64,000 bases of DNA, taken from assembly GCA_964607755.1 (NCBI GenBank), contig CAZSMC010000012.1, positions 1 to 64,000 of the forward strand, in the 5' to 3' direction. The notes under the pieces are model-generated. The model worked only from the letters and a program-made list of their open reading frames with translations. It was not told the DNA's origin and did not search any database. This document shows positions 34,480 to 43,916 of this stretch, in pieces. Source of the DNA: CAZSMC01 sp964607755 (GTDB lineage: Bacteria > Zhuqueibacterota > Zhuqueibacteria > Residuimicrobiales > Krinioviventaceae). Positions within the stretch are counted from its first letter, which is position 1, and every line of letters begins with the position of its first letter. The position numbers were made by a program, and so were the translations under genes.

Positions 34480-37400
34480 ATGCACTTTCGGTTGATTTTT
34501 CTTCTGACAGGTCTTTTCGCCATTTTAACAGTGGCTTGGTCTGCGGATCAGCAAAAAACACATTTTGTGACAGCTTCAACCGCTTTAACCGACATTGATC
34601 CACTTGACGTTGTTCGTCGATACAAGTCATCTTTATCACACATCAACTCATCGCCGGATACTGTTCGTGCGTTGGCGCTGCGTGCCGAATTTGTCAAAGA
34701 TGATCTGAAAACAACAACAGGCGACGGCACATTCGACCTGTCAAATGAAAGCGAATATGTGATCGACCGTCCGCCTCATAATCGCACCTATTTTCAGCAT
34801 CAGATGCTGGCATTGCGGAATTATTTCAAAACAGTGTCTAAAGGACGGCTTGTGATCGAGTCGGACGTGCTGCCCACTGGCGAGAACGATGCCTATCAAC
34901 TTTCTCATAATATGGTTTATTACAGCGGTGAGGAAGATGAAGAAAAGCAGAAACAACGCTGGGCTGAATTGTTGCGCGATGTTTTGACGGCCGCTGAAGA
35001 AAATGACAACCCGGATTTTGCCTCGTACGATGTGTACATTGTTTTTCATGCCGGTGTTGGTTCGGATATCTCCTTAGATTTCGATCCCACTCCTTTCGAT
35101 ATCCAGTCCGCTTTTATCGACTTTGAAACACTCAAAGAAACAATCGGTGCTGACGACCCCGCTTTTAAAGGCATCGAGGTTGGCGATACGGTCATAAAAG
35201 AAGGCATCATTTTGCCTGAAACGCAGAACCAGGAAGACGTCAATCTTGGCCTTTTAGGAACCAGCGCACTGATGATGGGTAGCCAGCTTGGCATGCCGAG
35301 TCTGTTCAACACAGAGAACGGCCGCGCTGGAATTGGCCAATGGGGTCTCATGGACCAGGGCTCGTTCAATTACAACGGACTTGTTCCGGCGGAACCCTGC
35401 GCCTGGATGAAAATTTATATGGGCTGGGACCAGCCGGTTGTTATATCCAACCTTAAAGAGGCGCTGATTGGTACCGCGCATACGACATCGGCGCCACATA
35501 TCGTTAAAGTACCGATTAATGCAAATGAATATTTTTTACTTGAGAATCGTCAACGCGATCCAAATAGCGACCGGTATGCGTTCGGCCGTGATGTTCAGGG
35601 CAATCGAATACAATTCGATTCGACTTTTAACATCAATGTCGAATCAGGTTTAGGCGTGGTGGTTAGCGTCGATGAGTATGATTATGGATTGCCGGGTTCG
35701 GGTATCCTCATTTGGCACATTGATGAAAACGTGATCCGCACCAATCTTGAAAGTAATACCATTAATAATAATCCGGTACACCGGGGCGTGGATGTCGTTG
35801 AATGCGACGGACCTCAAGATATTGGTCAGCAATATACCATGTTTACTGCCGGATATGGCACGGAAAACGGCGATTATTGGGACCCGTACTGGAATGATAA
35901 CATCTCCCACAAATATGTGAACGGTGGAAAACCGGTCGAGTTGTCCCCTACCAGCATTCCCAACAGCAACGCTTATGGTCATGCGGATTCACATATCCGT
36001 ATTCACAATTTTTCATCCAAAGATACTATCATGAGCTGTTCGATTTCATCGGATATTTTCAAATCCGGTTTTCCGCAACTTCTCAACACCGAATGCGGAG
36101 AAGGCGCTTTAACATTTACTTATGTCCAGGGTGAACCCGTTCTGATAGCAGTAGGAATGAATGGTGATGTGTTTGGCTGTCATATAGATGGCAGCAAACT
36201 CATATCAAATGACGAAACGGTGACAGTTTCGGATTATACCGGACGCGAAACGACGTTTGACCTGGCCAGAATGATTAACGTCGGAAATACGGTTTCCCGT
36301 CCTCCTCTGATGCAGGATTTTAATGACGACAGCATCGACGATATCTGGATCGTCGATGATGGCGGTGTTTTGACAGTATGGTCTTTTACAGATGCTGATC
36401 AGAACGGCCAGGCAGATTTGTTAGCCAGCCTCGATCTCGATGACACGCCAACTGCCGGGCCTGTCAGCAGCGATGACATTCCAACTGCCGGTTTTATCCG
36501 CAGCGATGAAATTCTTGTGGGAACAAAAAGTGGAGTTGTCTATTTTATTTCCAAAGCAGACGGGCATCTAAAAATTCATAAAACTCTTAACGTTGGGAAT
36601 GAGCAGATAAATGGTGTAAACGCGTTCTTATCATCTGCAGGAAAGGTGCTGGCTGTTACGACAGACAATGGCTTGGTGTCGTTTTATCGTAGACAACAAG
36701 ATAATTACGAGCACATGTGGCAGAAAAAAATTGCCGACATGGGCGTCACGCTCACGCCGCTGTTTGCCGAACTAATTGAAAAAAATGAGCCTTTACCGCT
36801 CGCAGTTGTTGCGGACAACGGCAAGGTCACATTCCTTTCGTATGAAGGTGACATTGTGAATGAAATGCGGGGAACACAGGATTTCGGAAACACAAGCGCA
36901 CCGGCAATTCAGGATATAAACAGAGATGGTCGCCCGGAAATTCTTTTTATCAGCTCGACAAAGCTTGCTGCTTTTCAATGGGGAAGCGGCGTGCCGGTGC
37001 TTAATTTTCCGGTCGAGTTTACTGTAAACCAGCCATCGCAACCCCAGTTGGCAGCACCTGTAACCCAAAAAGATGGCTCTGTTTATTTTGCCTCGCCCGA
37101 TGGCATGATTTACGGATACAACGGCGATGGTGGGTCGATTAAAAGCGAACAATTTTCAGGGCCATTATCTGTGAGCGCAACGTTGAGAACCACACCGCTC
37201 ATTCTTGAAAATGATGATAAAAAAAACGGTGGGTTATTTGCAATTTCCGGTGACGGATACCTCTACGGATGGGATATTCCTTTGTCCGAACCCGGCTGGC
37301 AAAAGTACGGCAATGATCCGGCGAACAGTTTCAAAAGCCGCTCGACCGCCGAACAGCAGGAACCGAAATCAACCTCATCCGGTCAGGTAATGCCGGAAAA

Positions 37401-37671
37401 TCAGGTTTTTTGCTATCCCAATCCGGCGGCGGAGGGTTTTACAAATATCAGATATTCTCTTGCAGAGAATGTCAGTAAAGTGTCTATTCGAATTTATGAC
37501 GTGGCAGGTGAACTGGTAACCGAATTAAAAAACAACGCTGTGACACCCGGTGACCACGAAGTCGTTTGGAATATCGGTGATGTCCAGAGTGGGGCATATC
37601 TGGCGCGTGTGGAAGCGAAAACGGCATCCGGAAACAGTGTGAAATTCATAAAGATTGCAGTGGTCAAATGA
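34480..37671 (+). CDS. Secreted M6-like protein without HExxH, with sorting domain
   Basis: A 1063-residue secreted protein. A signal peptide (about residues 1-22) leads into an M6 (immune-inhibitor-A-like) metalloprotease region, recognisable from NRTYFQHQMLALRNYF, FASYDVYIVFHAG and LGMPSLFNTENGRAGIGQWGLMDQG. At the place of the zinc motif (normally HEFGH-x-LG-x-P) it reads LMMGSQLGMP (residues 264-273), so the zinc ligands are lost and it is probably inactive as a protease. The middle has FG-GAP/PQQ-like propeller repeats (IQDINRDGRPEILFI); the last 80 residues are a FlgD-like/T9SS-type sorting domain (CYPNPAAEG to the end). ATG at 34480 chosen for the signal peptide. Its stop overlaps the next ATG. 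Confidence 0.85.
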   Translation: MHFRLIFLLTGLFAILTVAWSADQQKTHFVTASTALTDIDPLDVVRRYKSSLSHINSSPDTVRALALRAEFVKDDLKTTTGDGTFDLSNESEYVIDRPPHNRTYFQHQMLALRNYFKTVSKGRLVIESDVLPTGENDAYQLSHNMVYYSGEEDEEKQKQRWAELLRDVLTAAEENDNPDFASYDVYIVFHAGVGSDISLDFDPTPFDIQSAFIDFETLKETIGADDPAFKGIEVGDTVIKEGIILPETQNQEDVNLGLLGTSALMMGSQLGMPSLFNTENGRAGIGQWGLMDQGSFNYNGLVPAEPCAWMKIYMGWDQPVVISNLKEALIGTAHTTSAPHIVKVPINANEYFLLENRQRDPNSDRYAFGRDVQGNRIQFDSTFNINVESGLGVVVSVDEYDYGLPGSGILIWHIDENVIRTNLESNTINNNPVHRGVDVVECDGPQDIGQQYTMFTAGYGTENGDYWDPYWNDNISHKYVNGGKPVELSPTSIPNSNAYGHADSHIRIHNFSSKDTIMSCSISSDIFKSGFPQLLNTECGEGALTFTYVQGEPVLIAVGMNGDVFGCHIDGSKLISNDETVTVSDYTGRETTFDLARMINVGNTVSRPPLMQDFNDDSIDDIWIVDDGGVLTVWSFTDADQNGQADLLASLDLDDTPTAGPVSSDDIPTAGFIRSDEILVGTKSGVVYFISKADGHLKIHKTLNVGNEQINGVNAFLSSAGKVLAVTTDNGLVSFYRRQQDNYEHMWQKKIADMGVTLTPLFAELIEKNEPLPLAVVADNGKVTFLSYEGDIVNEMRGTQDFGNTSAPAIQDINRDGRPEILFISSTKLAAFQWGSGVPVLNFPVEFTVNQPSQPQLAAPVTQKDGSVYFASPDGMIYGYNGDGGSIKSEQFSGPLSVSATLRTTPLILENDDKKNGGLFAISGDGYLYGWDIPLSEPGWQKYGNDPANSFKSRSTAEQQEPKSTSSGQVMPENQVFCYPNPAAEGFTNIRYSLAENVSKVSIRIYDVAGELVTELKNNAVTPGDHEVVWNIGDVQSGAYLARVEAKTASGNSVKFIKIAVVK

Positions 37672-40600
37672 AAATTCGATTTCTCCTGTCATACTTTATC
37701 ATCTCCTTATTTTTTATTAGCTTACCTTTAATCGCTCAGACGGATTATCATCATCCGGAACTGGATTGGTACACTATTGAAACCGAGCATTTTGTCATCC
37801 ATTATCACGAAGGCGCTGAGCGGACCGCCCGGGTGGTTGCCAATATAGCAGAAGATATTTACGAACCTGTGACTTCTCTTTACAACTGGAAACCTGATGA
37901 TACTATCCATTTTATTATTAAAGATCATGATGACAACTCGAACGGGGCTGCTTTTTATTACGACAATAAAGTAGAGATCTGGGCGCCGCAAATGACGTTT
38001 ATTCTCCGTGGCACCCATAACTGGCTGCGAAATGTAGTCACTCATGAATTCAGCCACATGATTTCACTCGGCGCGTCGCGCAAAATGTCCCGCAACGTAC
38101 CGGCTTTTTATTTTCAGTGGATTAATTATGAGCGTGAAAAACGGCCGGACGTGTTGTACGGCTATCCCAATCAAATTGCTTCATATGCCATCCCAAACAC
38201 CATTATGCCGATGTGGCTGGCCGAAGGTATGGCCCAGTTCATGGCGCCAAACCTGGACTATGACCGGTGGGACACCCACCGGGATATGCTCATCCGAACG
38301 GCAGTGATGAACGGGGAGTTACACAGCTTTGCCGAGATGGGTGTATTCGGCAAAAACAGCATCGGCAATGAACGCACCTACAACGCCGGTTACGCTCTGA
38401 CTCGCTACATTGCCGATCGCTATGGCGTGGAAGCGCTGCAAAAACTGACCGATGAGATGAGCAAACCGCCGCGGTTTTCTGTGAACGGCGCCATAAAATC
38501 TGTCACCGGAGTCAGCGCAAAAGAACTGTATGCGCAGTGGCGGGATCATTTAAAACATTATTACCAGTCCCGTTTGCAGATAATTTCTGACCACCGGTTA
38601 GAAGGCACAGCAATCACCAAAAAGGGAATCGGCAACATTGCTCCGGTGTGGTCACCTGACAGCTCCCTGATTGCTTTTTGCGGCAGCCGTTCATCTGATT
38701 ACCTTTCATTGACCAGTTTGAAAATCTACAATACTGAAACCGAAAAAACCAAAACCTTAAAAGGTGGCGTTAACAGTCAACTGGCATGGTCGCCCGACGG
38801 CGCGAAAATCTTGTACACGCGCAAAAGACGTAACAAATATCAATCAAAATTCAATGATGTGCATGTCTATGATTTAAAGCGGGAAAAAGAAGAACGCCTG
38901 ACCCACAACATGCGAATCATCGATCCGGACTGGTCGCCGGATGGCAAACGCATTGTCGGCGTAACCCAGCAAGACGGCACGGATAATTTAATTTTGCTCA
39001 ATGCCGAGGGCGAACTCAAGCGTCGATTAACAAATTACAATAACGGCGAAGGTGTTTACACGCCGCGGTTTTCTCCTGACGGAAAAATGATCGTGTTCTG
39101 CAAAGCCCGCCGGCATGGCCGGGATATTTATCTTTACCACCTGGAATCGGACAGCATAAGCGATGTCATTACTGACAATGGCGATGCCCGTGATCCTGTG
39201 TTTTCACCGGATGGACATCACATTTATTTTGCCTGGGATAAAACCGGTATTTTCAATATTTACAGTACAGATGTACACGGTAAGGATCTCAAACTGTGGA
39301 CAAATGTTATCGGCGGTGCCTTTATGCCAAACGTGAATGAAAAAGGTGACCTGCTGTTTTCTAATTTCCAGTCCGACGGATACAGGGTCACAGTCATCCG
39401 GGATGCCAATCCTGTGGACTTTTCAATCAGCGAGTATTCTGACAAAGCACATCTGGCGCCGGAGCTTAATCAGCATATTAATAACGAAAAGCTCGTTCAG
39501 GCGCGCAATTACGACGATACTCGATTGGAGCAATTCGATCCAAAACCATACAGCATGAACTATGGCGAGTTTTCGTTCATGCCCCGGGTGATGGTCGATT
39601 CCAACCGGGTAAAGCTGGGCACTTATTTTTATTCCGGCGACGTGCTGGACAGGTTCAATGTGTTTGGCGGGTTTGTCGCTAATACGCGAAAAGACCTGGA
39701 CGCTTTTCTTATTTTTGAGTACCGCAACTGGCCGCCCACCCTTTTTGCCGAGTTTTATGCTTTTACCCGCAATGTTACGCGCAATATCGCGATTATCGAG
39801 GATTATCCACGAAAAGTACCTATAGATATTCACTTTCGCATGTATGAAGGCGATTTCGGTGCGCGGTACAACATTGCTGAAAATCAAACCTTGCGCGCGG
39901 CGTATGTGCATTCGCGTTATATCAGCGATATTGGCGATTTCTATTTCGAGCCGCAGCGGATCGAATTCAAATCCCCGGCAAACACCTATTTTTATGGAAA
40001 TCATTTCCAACTGCAATGGAACTGGGATCATGTGCTACCCGGAATGAAGGCTTCGATCAATCCCTCACATGGCCGTAGAGTTCAGTTCAGGTACAGTTAC
40101 GAACTCGATAAATTCTTTGAGGATTTTTCTACAGAAGATAAAGGTGTATTATCGAGAATTTATTCGCATTACAATTACAATAAAATCGAGCTGGACTGGT
40201 CGGAGTACATGGGTGTGCCGTTTTTGAACGATCACTCGATGACTGCCACTATTCGCGGAGGATTCATCGACCGGCCGGTGGACAGTTTTTTCAACTTTTT
40301 TGGCGGTGGTCTGCCCGGACTTCGTGGTTATCCGTTTTACTCCATTGAGGGCCGCAAAATGCTGATGGGACGTTTTACCTACAGATTGCCGGTTTTCGAA
40401 CTGTGGCAGAAACAATTTTTGCATCTCACTACAGACAGATTTTATTTATCGGCTTTTTTTGATATCGGCAACGCTTTTAATACCGACAAGCCGGCATTCA
40501 ATGATTTTAAAAAAGATGCCGGCGTTGAAATGCGATTGTCGCTGTTTTCGTTTTACGGATTTCCGACCGCCTTTTCCTTGCAAGCGGCTTACGGATTTGA

Positions 40601-40679
40601 TGAGCATGTCCATGAGAACCTGAAATACGGCAAAGAATGGCGGTATTATTTTACATTGTTGTTTGATTTTATGAATTAA
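37668..40679 (+). CDS. Gluzincin-like peptidase / TolB-propeller / beta-barrel protein
   Basis: A 1003-residue envelope protein with three parts. After a signal peptide (about 1-23) comes a peptidase-MA-like domain with HEFSH at residues 126-130 and the downstream Glu in WLAEGMAQF near 186, a full gluzincin zinc site. Residues about 320-600 form a TolB/PD40 beta-propeller (repeated WSPDG/FSPDG blades). The C-terminal third resembles a surface-antigen (Omp85-like) 16-strand barrel, ending in a terminal strand. It starts by ATGA overlap with the M6-like gene, so the two are coupled. Probable role: outer-membrane protease or secretion factor, inferred. Confidence 0.83.
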   Translation: MKIRFLLSYFIISLFFISLPLIAQTDYHHPELDWYTIETEHFVIHYHEGAERTARVVANIAEDIYEPVTSLYNWKPDDTIHFIIKDHDDNSNGAAFYYDNKVEIWAPQMTFILRGTHNWLRNVVTHEFSHMISLGASRKMSRNVPAFYFQWINYEREKRPDVLYGYPNQIASYAIPNTIMPMWLAEGMAQFMAPNLDYDRWDTHRDMLIRTAVMNGELHSFAEMGVFGKNSIGNERTYNAGYALTRYIADRYGVEALQKLTDEMSKPPRFSVNGAIKSVTGVSAKELYAQWRDHLKHYYQSRLQIISDHRLEGTAITKKGIGNIAPVWSPDSSLIAFCGSRSSDYLSLTSLKIYNTETEKTKTLKGGVNSQLAWSPDGAKILYTRKRRNKYQSKFNDVHVYDLKREKEERLTHNMRIIDPDWSPDGKRIVGVTQQDGTDNLILLNAEGELKRRLTNYNNGEGVYTPRFSPDGKMIVFCKARRHGRDIYLYHLESDSISDVITDNGDARDPVFSPDGHHIYFAWDKTGIFNIYSTDVHGKDLKLWTNVIGGAFMPNVNEKGDLLFSNFQSDGYRVTVIRDANPVDFSISEYSDKAHLAPELNQHINNEKLVQARNYDDTRLEQFDPKPYSMNYGEFSFMPRVMVDSNRVKLGTYFYSGDVLDRFNVFGGFVANTRKDLDAFLIFEYRNWPPTLFAEFYAFTRNVTRNIAIIEDYPRKVPIDIHFRMYEGDFGARYNIAENQTLRAAYVHSRYISDIGDFYFEPQRIEFKSPANTYFYGNHFQLQWNWDHVLPGMKASINPSHGRRVQFRYSYELDKFFEDFSTEDKGVLSRIYSHYNYNKIELDWSEYMGVPFLNDHSMTATIRGGFIDRPVDSFFNFFGGGLPGLRGYPFYSIEGRKMLMGRFTYRLPVFELWQKQFLHLTTDRFYLSAFFDIGNAFNTDKPAFNDFKKDAGVEMRLSLFSFYGFPTAFSLQAAYGFDEHVHENLKYGKEWRYYFTLLFDFMN

Positions 40680-40699
40680 TGGTGTGGGAGGAATTTATT

Positions 40700-41518
40700 G
40701 TGAAAACACTATTTTTAATGTTTTGTTCTTTGTGTTGTATGAGTCAATGTTTTGGCTCTGACTGGCAAGCATTCATGCGTGAGACCAGTGCTCCGGTTTT
40801 GGTGCAATATAGTGCTGGTGAAACCGCTTCTATTCAACATCAAAGAAATATGCATTCAAAAAGTCCAAAGGCGGCGTTTTTTTTATCCGCTGCGATTCCC
40901 GGCGCTGGACAGGTGTATGCTAAATCGTACTGGAAAGCGGCGGCTTTTGTGGCCATAGAAGCCGCTAGTTGGACGTTTTACGCCATGAAAAATCAAGAAG
41001 GAAAAGATATCCGCCAGGAGTTTCGGAGCTACGCCAACACGCACTGGAGCGAGGAACATTACTGGCGATGGATTGCGCATCATTCCGGCATTGCCTATTC
41101 CGACGACAATATCGAAGCACTGCGCGATTGGGAACATAAACATTTTAGTCACGGCTTGCACAGAAACAAAGATCAGCAGTATTACGAGATGATCGGCAAA
41201 TACCATCAGTTCAATTACGGCTGGGATGATTTCCGCGACGATTATGATATCGAGACCACTCATCAGAAAATGACTGACGATTTTGTGGTCAGCGATAACC
41301 GGTACTATTATGAGAGTCGCCGCGACGCGGCGAACAAAGCCTTTCGTCTTGCCACCACCGGAACCACGGTTGCGATGCTGAATCATATTCTCAGCGCTAT
41401 CGATGCTGTGTGGTCAACGCACAAGTATAACCAAAAAGTCCAGTTGAGTGTGCGCCTAACACCAATGTATTACAACTACCGCACTGAAACGGCTTTAACC
41501 TTACAAGTGAATTGGTGA
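40700..41518 (+). CDS. DUF5683-like envelope protein 1
   Basis: A 272-residue protein of unknown function. GTG at 40700 follows GGGAGGA by 8 nt and gives a clean signal peptide (KTLFLMFCSLCCMSQCFGS); the ATG at 40679 would add a charged head. The conserved segment KAAFFLSAAIPGAGQVYAKS YWKAA near residues 53-77 with a nearby helix is the DUF5683 pattern found in FCB-group genomes. The remainder is rich in aromatic and charged residues. A paralogue is next, 4 nt away. Confidence 0.72.
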   Translation: MKTLFLMFCSLCCMSQCFGSDWQAFMRETSAPVLVQYSAGETASIQHQRNMHSKSPKAAFFLSAAIPGAGQVYAKSYWKAAAFVAIEAASWTFYAMKNQEGKDIRQEFRSYANTHWSEEHYWRWIAHHSGIAYSDDNIEALRDWEHKHFSHGLHRNKDQQYYEMIGKYHQFNYGWDDFRDDYDIETTHQKMTDDFVVSDNRYYYESRRDAANKAFRLATTGTTVAMLNHILSAIDAVWSTHKYNQKVQLSVRLTPMYYNYRTETALTLQVNW

Positions 41519-41522
41519 TATT

Positions 41523-42272
41523 ATGCGATACCTTTTAGCAATCATAGTGATTTTTATGTTGAGCAGTTCTGTTTTTGCCGCGGATAAAGATATATACACC
41601 CGGCTTTTCCTGAATAACGACCAGATCATAACCGTAGATGCTGTTTATACTGCCGGGCATACATTTTCCACTGAACAGATAAACGATTTTAACGAAAAAA
41701 ACAGAACAAAAGCCTTTTTGATGTCGCTGCTTGTGCCGGGCTGGGGCCAGTCTTATGCTGAATCAAAAACCAGATCCCTGATTTATATGGGAACGGAAAT
41801 CGGATTGTGGCTCGCTTACGGCGGTCTGGTTGCGTACAGCGACTGGCGGGAACAGGATTATCGCAACTACGCGGCTGCTCATGCCGGGGTGAACAATGAA
41901 GGGAAATCGAGTTCGTTTTTCATAGACGTGGGCAATTATAACAGCATTTATGAATACAACGACGCCAAACTCCGGCAACGGAATCTCAACGAATATTACC
42001 GCGATACAGAGACCTTTTACTGGCAATGGCAAAGCAAAGCGCACCGCGAACGGTTTGATCAACTGCGGATTTCTTCGGATACAGCATACAACAGATCAAC
42101 CATGTTACTCGGCGTGATTATGGCCAATCATCTCATCAGTGCCATCGATGCGTTGATTACAGTCAACAAGTATAACGATCAACTCGCATCAAAAACAAAT
42201 GTTCGATTTAAGCTAAGCAATACAACGACAAACCAGGCGCAGGTTATGGTGAGTTTGACCAGGCAATTCTAA
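41523..42272 (+). CDS. DUF5683-like envelope protein 2
   Basis: A 249-residue paralogue of the gene just upstream, with a signal peptide (RYLLAIIVIFMLSSSVFA) and the same core FLMSLLVPGWGQSYAESKTR plus a hydrophobic stretch, then a C-terminal HLISAIDALITVNKYN matching HILSAIDAVWSTHKYN in its neighbour. It ends the envelope block. Function unknown; conserved LVPGxGQ motifs suggest a membrane-proximal role. Confidence 0.75.
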   Translation: MRYLLAIIVIFMLSSSVFAADKDIYTRLFLNNDQIITVDAVYTAGHTFSTEQINDFNEKNRTKAFLMSLLVPGWGQSYAESKTRSLIYMGTEIGLWLAYGGLVAYSDWREQDYRNYAAAHAGVNNEGKSSSFFIDVGNYNSIYEYNDAKLRQRNLNEYYRDTETFYWQWQSKAHRERFDQLRISSDTAYNRSTMLLGVIMANHLISAIDALITVNKYNDQLASKTNVRFKLSNTTTNQAQVMVSLTRQF

Positions 42273-42276
42273 TTTG

Positions 42277-42498
42277 TGTAAAAAGTAAAAGCTCAGTCTT
42301 GGGTGGAAGTTTTAGTATTTGGGCACTAAAGTGCCTATTAAAGAATCTCAATAATAACCCCGACTTAAAAGTCGGGGCTATAATGTTGCCCCGAGCTTTA
42401 GCTCGAGGTTAAAGATGACCTTTCAACATAATGGGCTTTCCCATTTTTTTGTAATGCTGCAAAGATTTTCTCCCATCAGTGAGGGTTTACTGTAAAAA
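42277..42498 (-). mobile_element. MITE-like element, copy A
   Basis: A non-coding element at 42285-42490, flanked by a perfect 8-bp direct repeat TGTAAAAA (42277-42284, 42491-42498). The ends GTAAAAGCTCAGTC and (reverse) GTAAACCCTCACTG are imperfect terminal inverted repeats. Inside are the palindromes CCCCGACTTAAAAGTCGGGG (about 42358-42377) and CCCCGAGCTTTAGCTCGAGG. It is the inverse of the copy at 51528-51736. No transposase lies inside, so it would be non-autonomous. Confidence 0.8.
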
Positions 42499-42517
42499 AG
42501 CAATATTTCTTGTTTTT

Positions 42518-43870
42518 ATGGAAAAAGTTTTTTTTGCAATTCTCAGCCTGTTCACACTTTTTATTTTGGCCCTGTCTTCTTTTACTTTTCTCAGAGAGCA
42601 AGAATACCGTGCCGTTAGAATAGGTGGCGTATTTACACTTGCATTTTTAGCTTTCGTGGTAATAGTCTTTTTGATATCGTCTTTTACAATATTTTGGTTG
42701 GGGTTGTTTTTTCTATTCCTGATTTTTGTTAGCGTTTTTCTACCCTTCACATCTTACCGGGAAATGACTTTTTCCGGTGAAAAAAGTCGCTATGACGAAC
42801 GCGACATCATGTTTGCCAGAGCCAGGTATAAAAAGGGCACACCTGAATATCGCGACTATTACCAGCGCCATCCTGAAAGGCAAAAAGAAGATGAGGCCAT
42901 ACGCAATCTGCCAGAATTATGCGAACCCGGCGGCGCTTTTTACGAGCCGGTTATCGCACAAAAAACAGCCTCTCTTTTTGATCTCAATAAAAAGTTGATT
43001 CCTTACGCTGATGGTCAGCCTGCTGAGAAAAAAAATGTCGATAAAAATATTACGGCGGTTCTGAAAAATATGGCATATTCGATGGGGGCTGTGGACGTTG
43101 GGATGACACGTTTAAAGAAAGAACATGTTTATTCACACATCGGGCGTGGACCCGGCACATACGGCCAGCCAATTGATCTGGATCATTCCTTTGTCATTGT
43201 CTTTGCTGTGGAAATGGATTATCGCGTCATGCAAAAAGCACCGCAGATGCCGGTTGCGGCCGAGTCGGCTGAAAAATATTTGCAAGCCGGGACGATTGCC
43301 GTGGCTATGGCTAAATTTATCCGGGCAATGGGATATGAGGCACGCGCACACACTGATACCAATTACCGGATCATCGTGCCGGCGGTTGCTCAGGATGCCG
43401 GATTGGGCGAGGTCGGCAGAATCGGACTGCTCATCCATTCGCGGTATGGCCCGCGCATTCGTCTGGCAGCAGTGAGCACAACTCTGCCTGTCCAAATTGA
43501 TCAACCCATTCCATTCGGTGTTCAGGATTTTTGCCGTGCCTGTAAAAAATGTGCCACAAATTGTCCGAGTGGAGCCATCTCGCACGGTTTGCCGCGAGAG
43601 GTGCGTGGCGTCACAAAATGGTCGACGAATCAAGAGGCGTGCTACCGGTTCTGGCGTTTGGCCGGTACTGATTGCGGAATCTGTTTGCGGGTGTGTCCTT
43701 ACAGCAAGCCGCACACGTTGGCGCACAATTTTGTCCGATTCGCAATAAAAAAATCACCGGCAGCACGCTATCTCGCAGTCTGGGCCGATGACCTTTTTTA
43801 CGGACATAATCCGGTGGGGGAAATCAATGTGACAGGGCAGATTCATCACCAAGATTATGATGGGAACTAG
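42518..43870 (+). CDS. Membrane-anchored reductive-dehalogenase-like iron-sulfur protein
   Basis: A 450-residue protein with three N-terminal hydrophobic helices (about residues 3-22, 31-50 and 55-72), no twin-arginine signal, then a domain like the corrinoid-dependent reductive dehalogenase/epoxyqueuosine-reductase family. QDAGLGEVGRIGLLIHSRYGPRIRL matches the B12-binding region. Two 4Fe-4S sites: CRACKKCATNCPSGAI (C-x2-C-x2-C-x3-C) and a second from CYRFWRLAGTDCGICLRVCP. Membrane helices in place of TAT fit the transmembrane RDase group described from genome surveys. The substrate may be an organohalide or something else. ATG at 42518 is preferred to GTG at 42479, which lies inside the MITE. 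Confidence 0.82.
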   Translation: MEKVFFAILSLFTLFILALSSFTFLREQEYRAVRIGGVFTLAFLAFVVIVFLISSFTIFWLGLFFLFLIFVSVFLPFTSYREMTFSGEKSRYDERDIMFARARYKKGTPEYRDYYQRHPERQKEDEAIRNLPELCEPGGAFYEPVIAQKTASLFDLNKKLIPYADGQPAEKKNVDKNITAVLKNMAYSMGAVDVGMTRLKKEHVYSHIGRGPGTYGQPIDLDHSFVIVFAVEMDYRVMQKAPQMPVAAESAEKYLQAGTIAVAMAKFIRAMGYEARAHTDTNYRIIVPAVAQDAGLGEVGRIGLLIHSRYGPRIRLAAVSTTLPVQIDQPIPFGVQDFCRACKKCATNCPSGAISHGLPREVRGVTKWSTNQEACYRFWRLAGTDCGICLRVCPYSKPHTLAHNFVRFAIKKSPAARYLAVWADDLFYGHNPVGEINVTGQIHHQDYDGN

Positions 43871-43916
43871 GACAATGGGTCGCTTCTGGATTACTGATTG
43901 ATTTAATAAATATTTG

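Noticed and set aside
39423..40031. A 202-codon antisense frame in the gluzincin-barrel gene
   Set aside because: Shadow frame; the sense gene has clear domains there.
43133..43726. A 197-codon antisense frame over the dehalogenase-like gene
   Set aside because: The sense strand carries two 4Fe-4S motifs at the same place.
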